Made by a program: the position numbers and the translations under genes. From Dyadobacter sediminis (GTDB taxonomy: Bacteria > Bacteroidota > Bacteroidia > Cytophagales > Spirosomataceae), in NCBI RefSeq assembly GCF_005860765.1, contig NZ_VCEI01000028.1, forward strand, positions 248,001 through 312,000: a DNA stretch of 64,000 bases. The letters are read 5' to 3'. This document shows positions 52,684 through 62,161 of this stretch, piece after piece (the first letter of the stretch is position 1; every line of letters begins with the position of its first letter). The notes beneath the pieces are model-generated. The model was not told where the DNA came from. It saw only the letters and a program-made list of their open reading frames with translations, and did not search any database.

Positions 52684-55554
52684 TTAAATGTCCATCATAA
52701 ACTGGACAAGGTTGGCATCCATGTTCAATCCGAGTTTTTTGCGTAATCGGTAACGTTTAATTTCCACACCGCGGATAGAAATTCCCAATACGGGAGCCAT
52801 TTCTTTAGTGGAAAGATTCATGCGAAGACATGCCGCAAGACGGAGTTCGGAAGGAGAAACAGAAGGGCAAATAGTCCGGAGCCTCTTGAAGAATTGTTCA
52901 TGCACTTCATCAAAGTTCTGCTCAAACAGTACCCAGTCGTCTTTACCGGCAACATTGCGCTCAATGCTGTGTAGCAGTTTCTGGTAATGAATGTTCGGGA
53001 GCTGCTGTCCCATTTCCGCTTTCACCTGTTTGAGTTCGTCCCTGATTTCTTCAAGGATTTCATTTTTTTTGACCACATTGATTGCTACATTGCTCAGTTG
53101 CTGACTTTTGTTCTGGATCTCACTCTGAAGTTTTTCATTCTGGATCTGCATGATCTGCCGTTCGCTGGACATCCGCTGCTGGCGCAGCTTTTCTTCCTGT
53201 TCCCGGATCAGCTTGTTGCGATGCCTTGCAAGCCGCTTTTCCTGGTAAAAAATCAACCCGATGAATGCAACTATTAAAGTCACTGCAAAAAGGAAGCGTG
53301 CAAAAAGCGTTTCACGCCAGTATGGCTGAATACTGAAATGGAACGAAACGGTATGGGCATTCAGGCTGGTTTTTAATTCAAACTGATAATTAGCCGATTC
53401 CAGGTTTGTAAATTCCACGAAGTTCTGTTCGGTCCATTCCGACCATTGATCGGTAAGTCCCCTGAGTCGGTACTTGTATTGTACATGCTGGCCGTAAACA
53501 GGCAGTGCAAACATAATCCGGATCGATCGGACATCCGATCGGAGTACAGGTTTGCCGGAAATATTGAAAGTCTCGGCAAGATTGCGCAGATTGGCTACCT
53601 TGCGGATCAGCGGAAATGCAGCGATTTCCTCATTGTTTTTATCAGCAAGCCGGTTGTACAATGCATAACCGTTGTCCAGACAAAAGAAATAATAATCTCC
53701 GGATAACGGAATGATGGTTTCACTGTTCCGTACCAGCGTGAGCGGCAGATTCAGGATATTATTCCCTGAGTAATAAGCAACCCGATTGATATATACTTTA
53801 AACCAGTCCTGCGAAATACCTGTCCGTAACTTGAACGGCTCTTCATCTTCCACTCTGAAAAGGTTTTTGCTTGGATTCAGTTTGCCGTAAGCATCCGGTT
53901 CCAGAAACTGGTTGGCAACATGTATGTAAATCCGGTTTTTCCATTCATTGAGTTCAATTGAAAATTCTCCGGGCAAATCCTGCGGTGACTTGTATTCTTT
54001 CCATTGCAAAACCGAGTCAAGCTGAGGCGTAAGCTGTGCTTTGAAAAGCCCTTTATAGGCATGTCCCAGCCAGAAAGAACCGTCTTTATCCCGGATTATC
54101 TGACGGATCGGAATCGGAAGAACACCTTTTACAGCATGTGCATACGTCCACAGGTTTTGCTTGTCCCGCTTATAAACATGCAGACCGTTGTAAGCACCTT
54201 GTAAAAGCAATGTATCCTTACCGGCTCTGATCGGGATAATGATCCAGCCACCGTTTATATTGGAAATTTTGAAGACCCCGTTTTCTCCAATCCGGTAAGT
54301 TCCGTCGTTGTGCCCGCACAATAACTGATTGCCAATCACCTTCAAATTCCACGTCTGGCCTTCCAGCCCCGGCACCGGGCTGAATGGTTCGGAAGAAAGC
54401 CATTTTTTTACAAAGACACCTTTATTGGAACCGACGTACAATTTACCACGCCATAAAGCAGCTGCATACGTAGAGCCGAGCGGATTGTCATTGGTCTGAT
54501 AAGAAATAACTGGTGAAGACATTTTGACCAGATCAATTCCCTGATCCAGACCGATCCAGAGCTGTTTGCGGCTGTCCTCGGCCAATGCAAGCACCGTATT
54601 GTTCTGCAGTCCGGTTTCTTTGTTGAAACGGTATTTCAGATTGCCGTTTTTTGATACAATGTAAACTCCGTTTTGAATGGTTCCGAAAACAAGGCTGCTG
54701 TCCTGACTTGAAACAAGCGCCCGGTTAATGATATTGGTTTTCAGTTCTTCCGACAGTGGAATATTCCAGCTGGATAAGATGCCGTTTTTCCAAAGGAACA
54801 AGCCGTGTTTGGTTGTTGTAATTAAAAGCTGACCGCCTGAGAAAGGTAAAATGGAAGAAACAATGGCAGGTGCCAGGCCGTTTGTTCCTTTCAACGGGAC
54901 GAATTTTTTACCTTTCAGTTCAAAAAGTCCTTTTCCGATGATCTGAGCCAGAATGCGATTTTGTACATACCTCAAAAACATGAAGTTGCCAGCCGGATTG
55001 ATCTCGGTGAGATTTTTGCCGTCGTACCGGTAAATACGTGAAAAGGACTGAAAATAAATATACTCCGGCGTTTTCAGAATGTGCCAGATTTCTTCCGTCT
55101 TAAGGCTGGCAAAACGGGCATTTTTACTCAGGGAATAATATTTCAGCTGGCCGTCCGGTTCTTTTTTCCAGTAACCGAATTCAGAATAGCCGCCGGCATA
55201 AATCCTTTGTTCCTTTTGCGTATTGTGATGATAAACCTTGCCGGAAGAAACGGCAACTTCGGATTCATCATACAATATCGTTCTGACGATTTGTCCGTCC
55301 GGCAGCGAATGCACTTTCCAGGCTGCGCCGTCAAATTCCAGCAACCCGTCGGAATTGGCTGCATATACAATGTCATTTTTATCATGATCCATATCCCAGT
55401 TCTGATTGTGCGCCTTGTAAACTGTTGAAGGATAATTGACCAGCGGAGGCGTTTCCTGCGCCATGACGGCCCGGAAAACAGAAGCGGAAAAGAGTATAAC
55501 AGTAAGCAATGCCGTCTTATCTTTACCAGTTTTAATGATGGAAAAAATATGCAT
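52684..55554 (-). CDS. Membrane-bound beta-propeller/triple-Tyr sensor with C-terminal LuxR-type HTH
   Basis: The 956-residue protein has a signal-anchor N-terminus (ALLTVILFSASVFRAVMAQ), a two-part periplasmic beta-propeller (WDMDHDKNDIVYAANSDGLLEF and repeats), a Y_Y_Y domain (YKYRLRGLTDQWSEWTEQNFVEF, about residues 690-750), and one transmembrane helix (FARFLFAVTLIVAFIGLIFY). A coiled coil (residues about 790-860) and a LuxR-type helix-turn-helix (CPSVSPSELRLAACLRMNLS, then LGISIRGVEIKRYRLRKKLGL) end it. There is no histidine kinase domain, so it senses and binds DNA in one polypeptide. Regulation of the adjacent susC operon is the inference. Start ATG 55554. Confidence 0.88.
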   Translation of the reverse strand: MHIFSIIKTGKDKTALLTVILFSASVFRAVMAQETPPLVNYPSTVYKAHNQNWDMDHDKNDIVYAANSDGLLEFDGAAWKVHSLPDGQIVRTILYDESEVAVSSGKVYHHNTQKEQRIYAGGYSEFGYWKKEPDGQLKYYSLSKNARFASLKTEEIWHILKTPEYIYFQSFSRIYRYDGKNLTEINPAGNFMFLRYVQNRILAQIIGKGLFELKGKKFVPLKGTNGLAPAIVSSILPFSGGQLLITTTKHGLFLWKNGILSSWNIPLSEELKTNIINRALVSSQDSSLVFGTIQNGVYIVSKNGNLKYRFNKETGLQNNTVLALAEDSRKQLWIGLDQGIDLVKMSSPVISYQTNDNPLGSTYAAALWRGKLYVGSNKGVFVKKWLSSEPFSPVPGLEGQTWNLKVIGNQLLCGHNDGTYRIGENGVFKISNINGGWIIIPIRAGKDTLLLQGAYNGLHVYKRDKQNLWTYAHAVKGVLPIPIRQIIRDKDGSFWLGHAYKGLFKAQLTPQLDSVLQWKEYKSPQDLPGEFSIELNEWKNRIYIHVANQFLEPDAYGKLNPSKNLFRVEDEEPFKLRTGISQDWFKVYINRVAYYSGNNILNLPLTLVRNSETIIPLSGDYYFFCLDNGYALYNRLADKNNEEIAAFPLIRKVANLRNLAETFNISGKPVLRSDVRSIRIMFALPVYGQHVQYKYRLRGLTDQWSEWTEQNFVEFTNLESANYQFELKTSLNAHTVSFHFSIQPYWRETLFARFLFAVTLIVAFIGLIFYQEKRLARHRNKLIREQEEKLRQQRMSSERQIMQIQNEKLQSEIQNKSQQLSNVAINVVKKNEILEEIRDELKQVKAEMGQQLPNIHYQKLLHSIERNVAGKDDWVLFEQNFDEVHEQFFKRLRTICPSVSPSELRLAACLRMNLSTKEMAPVLGISIRGVEIKRYRLRKKLGLNMDANLVQFMMDI

Positions 55555-55665
55555 AAGCTGTTTTACTGTACAAACAAAAATCATTTTAGTAATCTTTTGG
55601 TATTGCTTTAACGCAAGATGAAGAAGATAATGCGCTTCATCAGTGAAACATAATAACGTTAGTAA

Positions 55666-57042
55666 ATGAAAAAAGTACTTGCAATTCTTTTGTTCACCTC
55701 TTCAGTTTCCATGTCGCAGGTGAAGCCTTCTGATGACAATTCGAGAAATGACATCCGTTACAATCTTAATGAATCCGGCTCACATTATGTGAAATTTACA
55801 TTTACGAATCAGACGTGGCTTCGCTGGAATGAAAGTAATCCGGGAACTACCGTGCTTGGTGATCCAAAGACGAATACGTTTGACATCGGACTGCGCCGTA
55901 CGCGTGTTCAGCTTTTCGGACAAATAACGGACCGCATTTTTTTCTACACACAATTCGGAATGAACAATTTTAACAAGCTGAGTGCATTTCCTGCCTATAA
56001 TACCAATGGCACGCCGAGCAACAGAAAAGTAGCAGCCTTTTTTCATGATGCACTCGGTGAGTACGAAATTCAGCGGAAAGGAAGCCGTTTTATCCGGTTC
56101 GGAGGCGGGCTCACGGTTGTAAACGGCCTTTCCCGTTTCTCTCAGCCAAGTATCGGAACCATTATGACGATGGATGTGCCCGTTTTTGCACAGGCAACTG
56201 TCGATCAGACGGATCAGTTTGCCAGAAAACTAAGTGTTTACAGCCGCGGCCAAATCGGCAGATTCAACTATCGTCTGGACATAGCCGATCCTTTTCCGAT
56301 AGAAACGAACGGTTTGGTTCCAGCCGTCATTGGTGTAAATTCCGTATTTGCGCAGCGAAAAAACCACAAGCAGTTTCAGGGATTACTGATTTACAACATC
56401 TTTGACACGGAAGACAATACAACGCCAGGTTACATGACAGGAACATACCTTGGAAAGCGTAAGGTTCTGAATGTTGAAGCCGGGATTATCTCGCAAAAAA
56501 ATGCAACATGGCGCAGGGAAACTGCTGATACGATTTACAGCAATATGAACTTATGGTCTGTTGCTGCATACATGGACATGCCGGTTGATAGAAACAAGGG
56601 TACAGTTGTTTCTGCATATCTTGGCTTTTTCAATACAGATTACGGTAAAGGATATCTTCGTTACAATGGCATTATGAATCCTGCTACGGGTACTACACAA
56701 CCCATTGCCGGAACAGGCGGTACGCAGGGAAATGCTTATCCGATGTTCGGAACAGGAAGGGTGATGTATGCACAGGCCGGTTACAAGTTCAAAGATGGTT
56801 TGCTTGGAAATCAGGGAACATTAATGCCTTATGCTTCTTTACAATATGCTGATTACGAAAGGTTAGATGGCGGAATGAACGTTTATAATCTTGGTTTTAA
56901 CTGGCTGATCAAAGGGCATAATGGCAAAATGTCACTCAATTTTGAGAACCGCCCGGTTTACAGGGCAAGTGCTGTTCCGAATAAGTTGGCTTCATATGGA
57001 AGAAAAAGTGCTTTTGTGCTTCAATATCAGGTTTCCATTTGA
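55666..57042 (+). CDS. Outer-membrane porin
   Basis: The 458-residue protein has a signal peptide (MKKVLAILLFTSSVSMSQ) and a beta-barrel rich in Gly, Asn and aromatic residues (FDIGLRRTRVQLFGQITDRIFFYTQFGMNNFNKLS, NRPVYRASAVPN). It resembles the OprO/OprP porin group. The specificity is unknown. It is divergent from the sensor gene and ends with FVLQYQVSI. Repeats follow its stop. Confidence 0.8.
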   Translation: MKKVLAILLFTSSVSMSQVKPSDDNSRNDIRYNLNESGSHYVKFTFTNQTWLRWNESNPGTTVLGDPKTNTFDIGLRRTRVQLFGQITDRIFFYTQFGMNNFNKLSAFPAYNTNGTPSNRKVAAFFHDALGEYEIQRKGSRFIRFGGGLTVVNGLSRFSQPSIGTIMTMDVPVFAQATVDQTDQFARKLSVYSRGQIGRFNYRLDIADPFPIETNGLVPAVIGVNSVFAQRKNHKQFQGLLIYNIFDTEDNTTPGYMTGTYLGKRKVLNVEAGIISQKNATWRRETADTIYSNMNLWSVAAYMDMPVDRNKGTVVSAYLGFFNTDYGKGYLRYNGIMNPATGTTQPIAGTGGTQGNAYPMFGTGRVMYAQAGYKFKDGLLGNQGTLMPYASLQYADYERLDGGMNVYNLGFNWLIKGHNGKMSLNFENRPVYRASAVPNKLASYGRKSAFVLQYQVSI

Positions 57043-57050
57043 AAACCCCA

Positions 57051-57094
57051 AAAAATGCACAATGCAAGGCTCCCGCGGAGCCCTCTGTTTGTAG
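57051..57094 (+). repeat. Direct repeat copy 1, 44 bases
   Basis: It contains GGCTCC-CGC-GGAGCC, a 6-bp inverted repeat. Copy 2 (57239-57282) differs by one base. It begins 8 bases after the porin stop. Confidence 0.9.
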
Positions 57095-57110
57095 AAAAGA
57101 CATTGTAATA

Positions 57111-57140
57111 ATCAGGCGGCTCCGCAGGAGCCTCCTTGCA
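57111..57140 (-). repeat. Inverted, diverged copy of the GGCTCC/GGAGCC element
   Basis: GGCTCC-GCA-GGAGCC followed by TCCTTGCA; its reverse complement matches much of the 44-base repeat core. Confidence 0.75.
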
Positions 57141-57170
57141 AGCGGAATTTTACGAACAACCTGATGCTAT

Positions 57171-57226
57171 AAACAGGGTGCCACGCTGTGGCAGAATTCA
57201 ATCTGCTACGGAGTAACACCCTGTTT
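57171..57226. repeat. Long imperfect palindrome, 56 bases
   Basis: AAACAGGGTG at the left pairs with CACCCTGTTT at the right (10 bp), with about 10 of 15 further bases pairing inside and a 6-base loop (ATTCAA). It would form a long cruciform or RNA hairpin between convergent genes. Confidence 0.8.
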
Positions 57227-57238
57227 GTAAAAGATCTC

Positions 57239-57282
57239 AAAAATGCACAATGCAAGGCTCCCGCGGAGCCCCCTGTTTGTAG
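57239..57282 (+). repeat. Direct repeat copy 2, 44 bases
   Basis: Same as copy 1 with one substitution. It ends 8 bases before the stop codon of the large TonB-dependent receptor. Confidence 0.9.
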
Positions 57283-57289
57283 CAAGGAT

Positions 57290-60091
57290 TTAGAGATTGA
57301 AATTTAATCTGGCAAAGATATGGCGTCCGTTAAAGCCCATTTGCTGAACACGTCTCGAATAAACAAAACGTCCCGAACTGATATTGCCTGAATGCGCTTG
57401 CAGTTCCGGATAAACATCAAACAGGTTGTTGCTGCCAACTGAAAGATTGATTGCTTTTGTAAGATCATAATTCAATGCAATGTCTGTCACAATTCTGGCA
57501 TTGTAAACCTGATCCAGCGTTTCCCTCTGACCTGTTAATGTATTTACCGGCCAGGAATCAGGCTTTGTCGGATCAATGGTTGCATCCCAGTATGCAACTT
57601 CACCGAAACGGACCGCACGGAGCATCACACCGAATTTTCCTGCTTTATAATTGATCATCAGGTTCTGCTTATTTCTCGGACTTGCGATTTCAAAGCGGCT
57701 GAGGTCTTCCCGGTTAAAATAAGTATTCACCTGATTGGTTGCTACCAAAATATCGGATGCATGAATAATCGGCTTGTCATTTGCATCTTTTTTAACTCTG
57801 TTCTGAATAAATGTTCCCGCCAGCACTGCGCGGAAAGATTGATTTCCTGCAAACCTTGTGTTATAGGACAATACGCCTTCCAGCCCTCTCGAACGCGTAT
57901 CCACCGCGTTGGCGAAGAAATTGGCCGCAGTAGCATTGGCAGCTGCAAGCTGTGCTTTCAATGTAGCGTTGCCTGCATCGGTAAAGTTATTGGTCAGTAC
58001 AATCCGGTCGTCTATGTCGATCTGATAAGCGTCCAGCGTCAGTTCAAATGCGTTGTTAATCTGGATTGTTGTTCCGATTGTAAAGCTCTGGGAAGTTTCC
58101 TGTTTCAACTTCGGAATACCCAGAATCTCTGCGGGTCTGCTGTCATTGGTAAAAGTGCCGCTTTCCTGCGGAACCTGCTGGCCGTTCTGTGTCACAAACA
58201 AGGTATTGGTTCTTGCATAATACTTCTGCTGAAGGGAAGGAGCCCGGAAACCACTGCTGGCAGAAGCGCGAAGTGCGATGCCGTCTGTAATTTTGTAACG
58301 GGTAGAAACCTTGTAATTAAGCGTATTTCCAAAATCGGAATAGTTTTCAAAGCGAAGCGCCGCACTCAGTACCCAAGCACGTGTCAGATCCTGTTCAAGA
58401 TCAACGTATCCGGCTACGCTGTGTCGGGAATGTGTTCCTGCATTCTGCGGAAAGAATCCGGCAAATACCTGTGAACCGGATGCGACTCCCGAAGCAATAT
58501 CGTAATTCTGGTAAGATGATTCTTCACCTGCTGTAATGGTGTACTTATCTGTTCGCTGTTCCGCTCCGACGGCTACATTCAGTCCTTGCAGTACATTAAA
58601 TTTTCGTCCCAGATCCAGATTGACGGTATTCTGCATAAATCCGTTACCGCCTGCATTAAAGGTTTTCTGGAAATTACTGGTGGAAACAGCCTGCGTGTAA
58701 TTGACGGAATTTGCTATTTCATAGTCAAAATCATTTTTGCCGAATGTGTTGCTCAGGTCAAATTTCCATTCTCCGAGCTTTCCTCGTATTCCGGCTGCAA
58801 CAGAAATATCCGTAACGTCACTATTGATTTCCGGCAGGAACCCGTTTGGATAGACGGCAAAGATATTGGTTCTTACAATGGCCGGAACTGCATTCGGGTA
58901 ACGGTAAAATCCGGCTGCGTACCCTTTTTTATTGTTATAACCGCCGAACGCATATACTTCCAGATTGGTATTAACAGGAATACTGGCATTCAGCACCACG
59001 CCGCCGCCTTTTACTTTTGAATTACCGATACGCATGTCGAAATTATTCCGGGTAAGTCCTCGCTGGGATAAGATTTCCTCATCGGCTATTTGTCCGTTAA
59101 CGGCAGGAAACAGCTGGCCGGTGTATGTGCCGGTCCGGTTCGTTGGCTCCCGGCTTACATATTCTCCGGTAATATTCACAAATCCTTTTTCTCCGACTTT
59201 CAAGCCATAGTTTAGCCCGACCTGCGTGGTTCCGCCGTCTGTGACGTTGACAGACGGATCTTTTCCGGTTCCGTTGTTGATAACATAATTTTTATCATAA
59301 CTCGTGACATTCTGCCCATAGGATACATTGCCGCTCAAACCGGTCCGGGTTTTCAGGATAATGTTGATTACGCCTGCAATGGCATCCGATCCGTACTGCG
59401 CCGAGGCACCGTCTCTCAGGATTTCAATTCGTTCTACGGATGTTGCCGGAATGGCGTTCAGGTCCGTTCCTACAGTTCCGCGGTTTACGGTTCCATTTAC
59501 GTTGACAAGCGAGGACTGGTGCCTTCTTTTTCCGTTTACCAGAACAAGTACCTGATCCGGGCCCAGGCCACGAAGCTGAGCCGGGTCAATATGATCGGAG
59601 CCATCAGAAATCGTTTGCCGTGTTGACTGGAAAGAAGGCGCAATAAAAGTCAGGATCTGGTTAATATCCACTTGTCCGACATTATTTGTGATCTGTGCAA
59701 CCGGGATGATATCGACAGGAACGGGAGAATCTATACGCGACCTGCCGCCGCTTCGTGTACCAGTCACGACAATTTCACCCAGAAGCTCTGAGGATTCTGC
59801 AAGGGAAACATTCAATGGAACCATTTCGCCTGCCTTGATGACTGCCGGGACGGTTTTTGAAGTGTAACCTATAAATGAAACAATGACCTTGTAAGAACCT
59901 TCGGCTGCATTCAGTTCAAAATTTCCGTTTGCATCGGTTACTGTTCCATTGTTCGTACCTTCAATGAGTATGGAAACTCCCGGCAGGGCAGAGCCGTTTT
60001 TTTCATCCGTTACTTTTCCTCTTATTCCCTGAGCGAATAATCCGGATGAAATCAGAAGCGTAACAAATAGTATAGTTAGTGATTTTCTCAT
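57290..60091 (-). CDS. TonB-dependent receptor
   Basis: The 933-residue protein has a signal peptide (MRKSLTILFVTLLISSGLFAQ), a carboxypeptidase-regulatory domain (GIRGKVTDEKNGSALPGVSILI), a plug (LGEIVVTGTRSGGRSRIDSP, DGASAQYGSDAIAGVINIILK) and a barrel ending FARLNFNL. The plug DxQxxG-type region (PDQVLVLVNGKRRHQS) is similar to receptors for siderophores or other small ligands. No SusD partner is adjacent. The substrate is unknown. Confidence 0.95.
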   Translation of the reverse strand: MRKSLTILFVTLLISSGLFAQGIRGKVTDEKNGSALPGVSILIEGTNNGTVTDANGNFELNAAEGSYKVIVSFIGYTSKTVPAVIKAGEMVPLNVSLAESSELLGEIVVTGTRSGGRSRIDSPVPVDIIPVAQITNNVGQVDINQILTFIAPSFQSTRQTISDGSDHIDPAQLRGLGPDQVLVLVNGKRRHQSSLVNVNGTVNRGTVGTDLNAIPATSVERIEILRDGASAQYGSDAIAGVINIILKTRTGLSGNVSYGQNVTSYDKNYVINNGTGKDPSVNVTDGGTTQVGLNYGLKVGEKGFVNITGEYVSREPTNRTGTYTGQLFPAVNGQIADEEILSQRGLTRNNFDMRIGNSKVKGGGVVLNASIPVNTNLEVYAFGGYNNKKGYAAGFYRYPNAVPAIVRTNIFAVYPNGFLPEINSDVTDISVAAGIRGKLGEWKFDLSNTFGKNDFDYEIANSVNYTQAVSTSNFQKTFNAGGNGFMQNTVNLDLGRKFNVLQGLNVAVGAEQRTDKYTITAGEESSYQNYDIASGVASGSQVFAGFFPQNAGTHSRHSVAGYVDLEQDLTRAWVLSAALRFENYSDFGNTLNYKVSTRYKITDGIALRASASSGFRAPSLQQKYYARTNTLFVTQNGQQVPQESGTFTNDSRPAEILGIPKLKQETSQSFTIGTTIQINNAFELTLDAYQIDIDDRIVLTNNFTDAGNATLKAQLAAANATAANFFANAVDTRSRGLEGVLSYNTRFAGNQSFRAVLAGTFIQNRVKKDANDKPIIHASDILVATNQVNTYFNREDLSRFEIASPRNKQNLMINYKAGKFGVMLRAVRFGEVAYWDATIDPTKPDSWPVNTLTGQRETLDQVYNARIVTDIALNYDLTKAINLSVGSNNLFDVYPELQAHSGNISSGRFVYSRRVQQMGFNGRHIFARLNFNL

Positions 60092-60201
60092 AAAAAATAA
60101 GTTTATGTTCGTCAGTAAGCCCGCTTAGCAAATGCAGTGCCGGAACTTACCTTCATTACGTATTTTTTATAAAACAGTCACAAAAAATTGTAAAAGCATA
60201 A

Positions 60202-60229
60202 AGGCTGACCCGAACAAACGAGCCAGCCT
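60202..60229 (-). terminator. Weak terminator after mdh
   Basis: AGGCTG and CAGCCT form a 6-bp stem with partial GGCT/ACCC inner pairs. On the minus strand it is followed by TTATGCTTTTAC. Confidence 0.5.
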
Positions 60230-60253
60230 CTGCCTTGTTATTTTTAAATGCAG

Positions 60254-61180
60254 TTACGCGTTCAGTGCGCCATTCATGGATCTTACAGCTTCTGCCGACT
60301 TTTCGAATGCGGCTTTTTCCGTTTCGTTCAGTTCCAGGTCAATGATTTTTTCCCAGCCATTTTTTCCCAAAACAACCGGCACACCCATGCAAATGTCATT
60401 TTGGCCATACTCTCCTTCGAGGTATACGCTGCATGGAACAATGCGTTTCTGGTTCCGGACAATGCTTTCTACCAGTAACAAAGTGGCCGCTCCCGGCGCA
60501 TACCACGCGGAAGTCCCGATAAGTTTGGTAAGCGTGGCACCACCGACCATGGTATCCGCGGCTACTTTTTCCAGTTCTTCGGCGGAAAGGAAATTGCTGA
60601 CAGGAATGCCGTTATACGTTGCAAGCCGGGTCAAAGGGATCATGGTGGTATCGCCGTGGCCCCCGACAACCATTCCGTGAATATCCAGCGGCGAAACGTC
60701 CATAGCCAGCGCAAGGTACGTTTTGAAGCGTGCACTGTCCAGCGCGCCGCCCATTCCGATCAGGCGCTGTTTCGGAATACCCGCTTTTTTAAATGCAAGA
60801 TAAGTCATGGTATCCATCGGGTTGGACACGACAATGATAATGGCTTCGGGAGAATATTTCAGTATATTTTCAGTAACTCCTTTTACAATCCCCGCATTTA
60901 TACCGATCAGTTCTTCACGGGTCATACCCGGTTTGCGGGGCAGTCCGGATGTAATGACCACCACATCAGATCCTTTTGTTTTTTCATAATCATTGGTGCA
61001 GCCGATGGGTTTGGTATTGAAGCCAAGTAAGGCGGCAGTCTGATATATATCCAGCGATTTTCCCTCGCTTACACCTTCCTTGATATCAAGCAGTACCACT
61101 TCTTCGGCCAGTTCACGACGAATAATATTATCGGCAGTCGTTGCACCGACGGCACCCGCACCTACAACAGTAATCTTCAT
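60254..61180 (-). CDS. mdh: Malate dehydrogenase
   Basis: The NAD-dependent enzyme of the TCA cycle. The 308-residue protein has VVGAGAVGATTADNI, VITSGLPRKPGMTREELIGIN, VVSNPMDTMTYLAFK, GMGGALDSARFKTYLA and the catalytic histidine in VVGGHGDTTMIP. It is of the lactate-dehydrogenase-like type. The 190 bases upstream (61181-61370) hold a weak TACTTTAA -7-like sequence on the minus strand and nothing else I can support. Confidence 0.96.
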   Translation of the reverse strand: MKITVVGAGAVGATTADNIIRRELAEEVVLLDIKEGVSEGKSLDIYQTAALLGFNTKPIGCTNDYEKTKGSDVVVITSGLPRKPGMTREELIGINAGIVKGVTENILKYSPEAIIIVVSNPMDTMTYLAFKKAGIPKQRLIGMGGALDSARFKTYLALAMDVSPLDIHGMVVGGHGDTTMIPLTRLATYNGIPVSNFLSAEELEKVAADTMVGGATLTKLIGTSAWYAPGAATLLLVESIVRNQKRIVPCSVYLEGEYGQNDICMGVPVVLGKNGWEKIIDLELNETEKAAFEKSAEAVRSMNGALNA

Positions 61181-61370
61181 ATAAATATGGTTTATTGTAT
61201 AGAAATTAATGCTTTTTGAATTTTGTTCTTAAAGTAGAGCACATAATTTGTTTAAACCAAGAGGAATGTGATTTTTTGCCTGAAAAGTAAAGGACATGAT
61301 CCGAAATGCAATTTTTTACGTAACTTGATAGTTATATTGGCATAATCAATCACCTTTCCTGCTTTGAATA

Positions 61371-61802
61371 ATGAGTAACGAGTCCATGATAGCACGGGTT
61401 TTGAAATCCATTTTTTTCAAAAAGGCGCAGGGGAAAGCAAGCCGTTATGCAACGAATTCAGCTAAAATGTTCGAGCTGGCCAAACAGGTTATCAGCAAGA
61501 TGCAGAAAGTTGGGTTTCGGGAAAATATGTCGGACTTTCAAACCAATGTGCAAATACTCATCAGAATGATCCGTGCTTATGCTTCCGGTGAATACAAAGG
61601 TCTGCCCTGGAAAAGCATCCTTTCCATCGTTGCTGTTCTGATTTATTTTGTTTCTCCGATTGATCTGATCCCTGATTTTCTGCCTGTAATTGGTATTACA
61701 GACGATGTAGCACTTGTTGTATGGTTGATAAAAACTTTTGGGAGCGATATTCAGAAATTTAGTGAGTGGGAAAAGCGAAAAAAAACAATTAATATAGGAT
61801 AA
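61371..61802 (+). CDS. DUF1232 (YkvA-like) membrane protein
   Basis: The 143-residue protein has a DUF1232 domain with a hydrophobic helix ([41 protein letters not shown], residues about 85-125), the hallmark PxDLIPDF. The N-terminal half is helical and basic. The function of the family is unknown. It precedes tatA and gatA in the same direction. Confidence 0.92.
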   Translation: MSNESMIARVLKSIFFKKAQGKASRYATNSAKMFELAKQVISKMQKVGFRENMSDFQTNVQILIRMIRAYASGEYKGLPWKSILSIVAVLIYFVSPIDLIPDFLPVIGITDDVALVVWLIKTFGSDIQKFSEWEKRKKTINIG

Positions 61803-61814
61803 AACAGCACGATG

Positions 61815-61847
61815 TTGCCGCTCTTATAAAAAGAATAATTATTTTTG
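61815..61847 (+). promoter_or_regulatory. Bacteroidota promoter for tatA
   Basis: TTG (61815-61817) is followed after 22 bases by TATTTTTG (61840-61847), an exact TAnnTTTG, 24 bases before the tatA ATG. Confidence 0.7.
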
Positions 61848-61870
61848 TAAACATTAAAAAAGAAACAGAT

Positions 61871-62071
61871 ATGGAATCAGTAACCGTTTTGGCATTTATG
61901 GGATTGGGTGGACAAGAAATCTTTTTGGTTGCCTTGTTCGTTTTACTTTTCTTCGGTGCGAAGAAAATTCCTGAATTGATGCGCGGTTTGGGGCAGGGTA
62001 TCAATGAATTCAAGAACGCTACCAAGGACGTTAAGGAAAATATTGAAAAAAGCATGGAAGACCCCAAATAA
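61871..62071 (+). CDS. tatA: Twin-arginine translocase subunit TatA/TatE
   Basis: The 66-residue protein has one N-terminal transmembrane helix ([38 protein letters not shown]), the usual FGxxKxPELxRxxG motif, and a short charged tail. It forms the pore of the Tat system. No tatC gene is in the window. gatA follows after 90 bases. Confidence 0.95.
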   Translation: MESVTVLAFMGLGGQEIFLVALFVLLFFGAKKIPELMRGLGQGINEFKNATKDVKENIEKSMEDPK

Positions 62072-62161
62072 CACTTCCATCTTGTCACGGGTATAACAGA
62101 GCCTTTAAGCATAAACTTATTGGCTCTGATTATTTATTTACAATCCAATAAATTATCTGCT

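Noticed and set aside
57171..57226. Attachment site or origin
   Set aside because: Palindrome and repeats only; no integrase, DnaA boxes or replication genes nearby.
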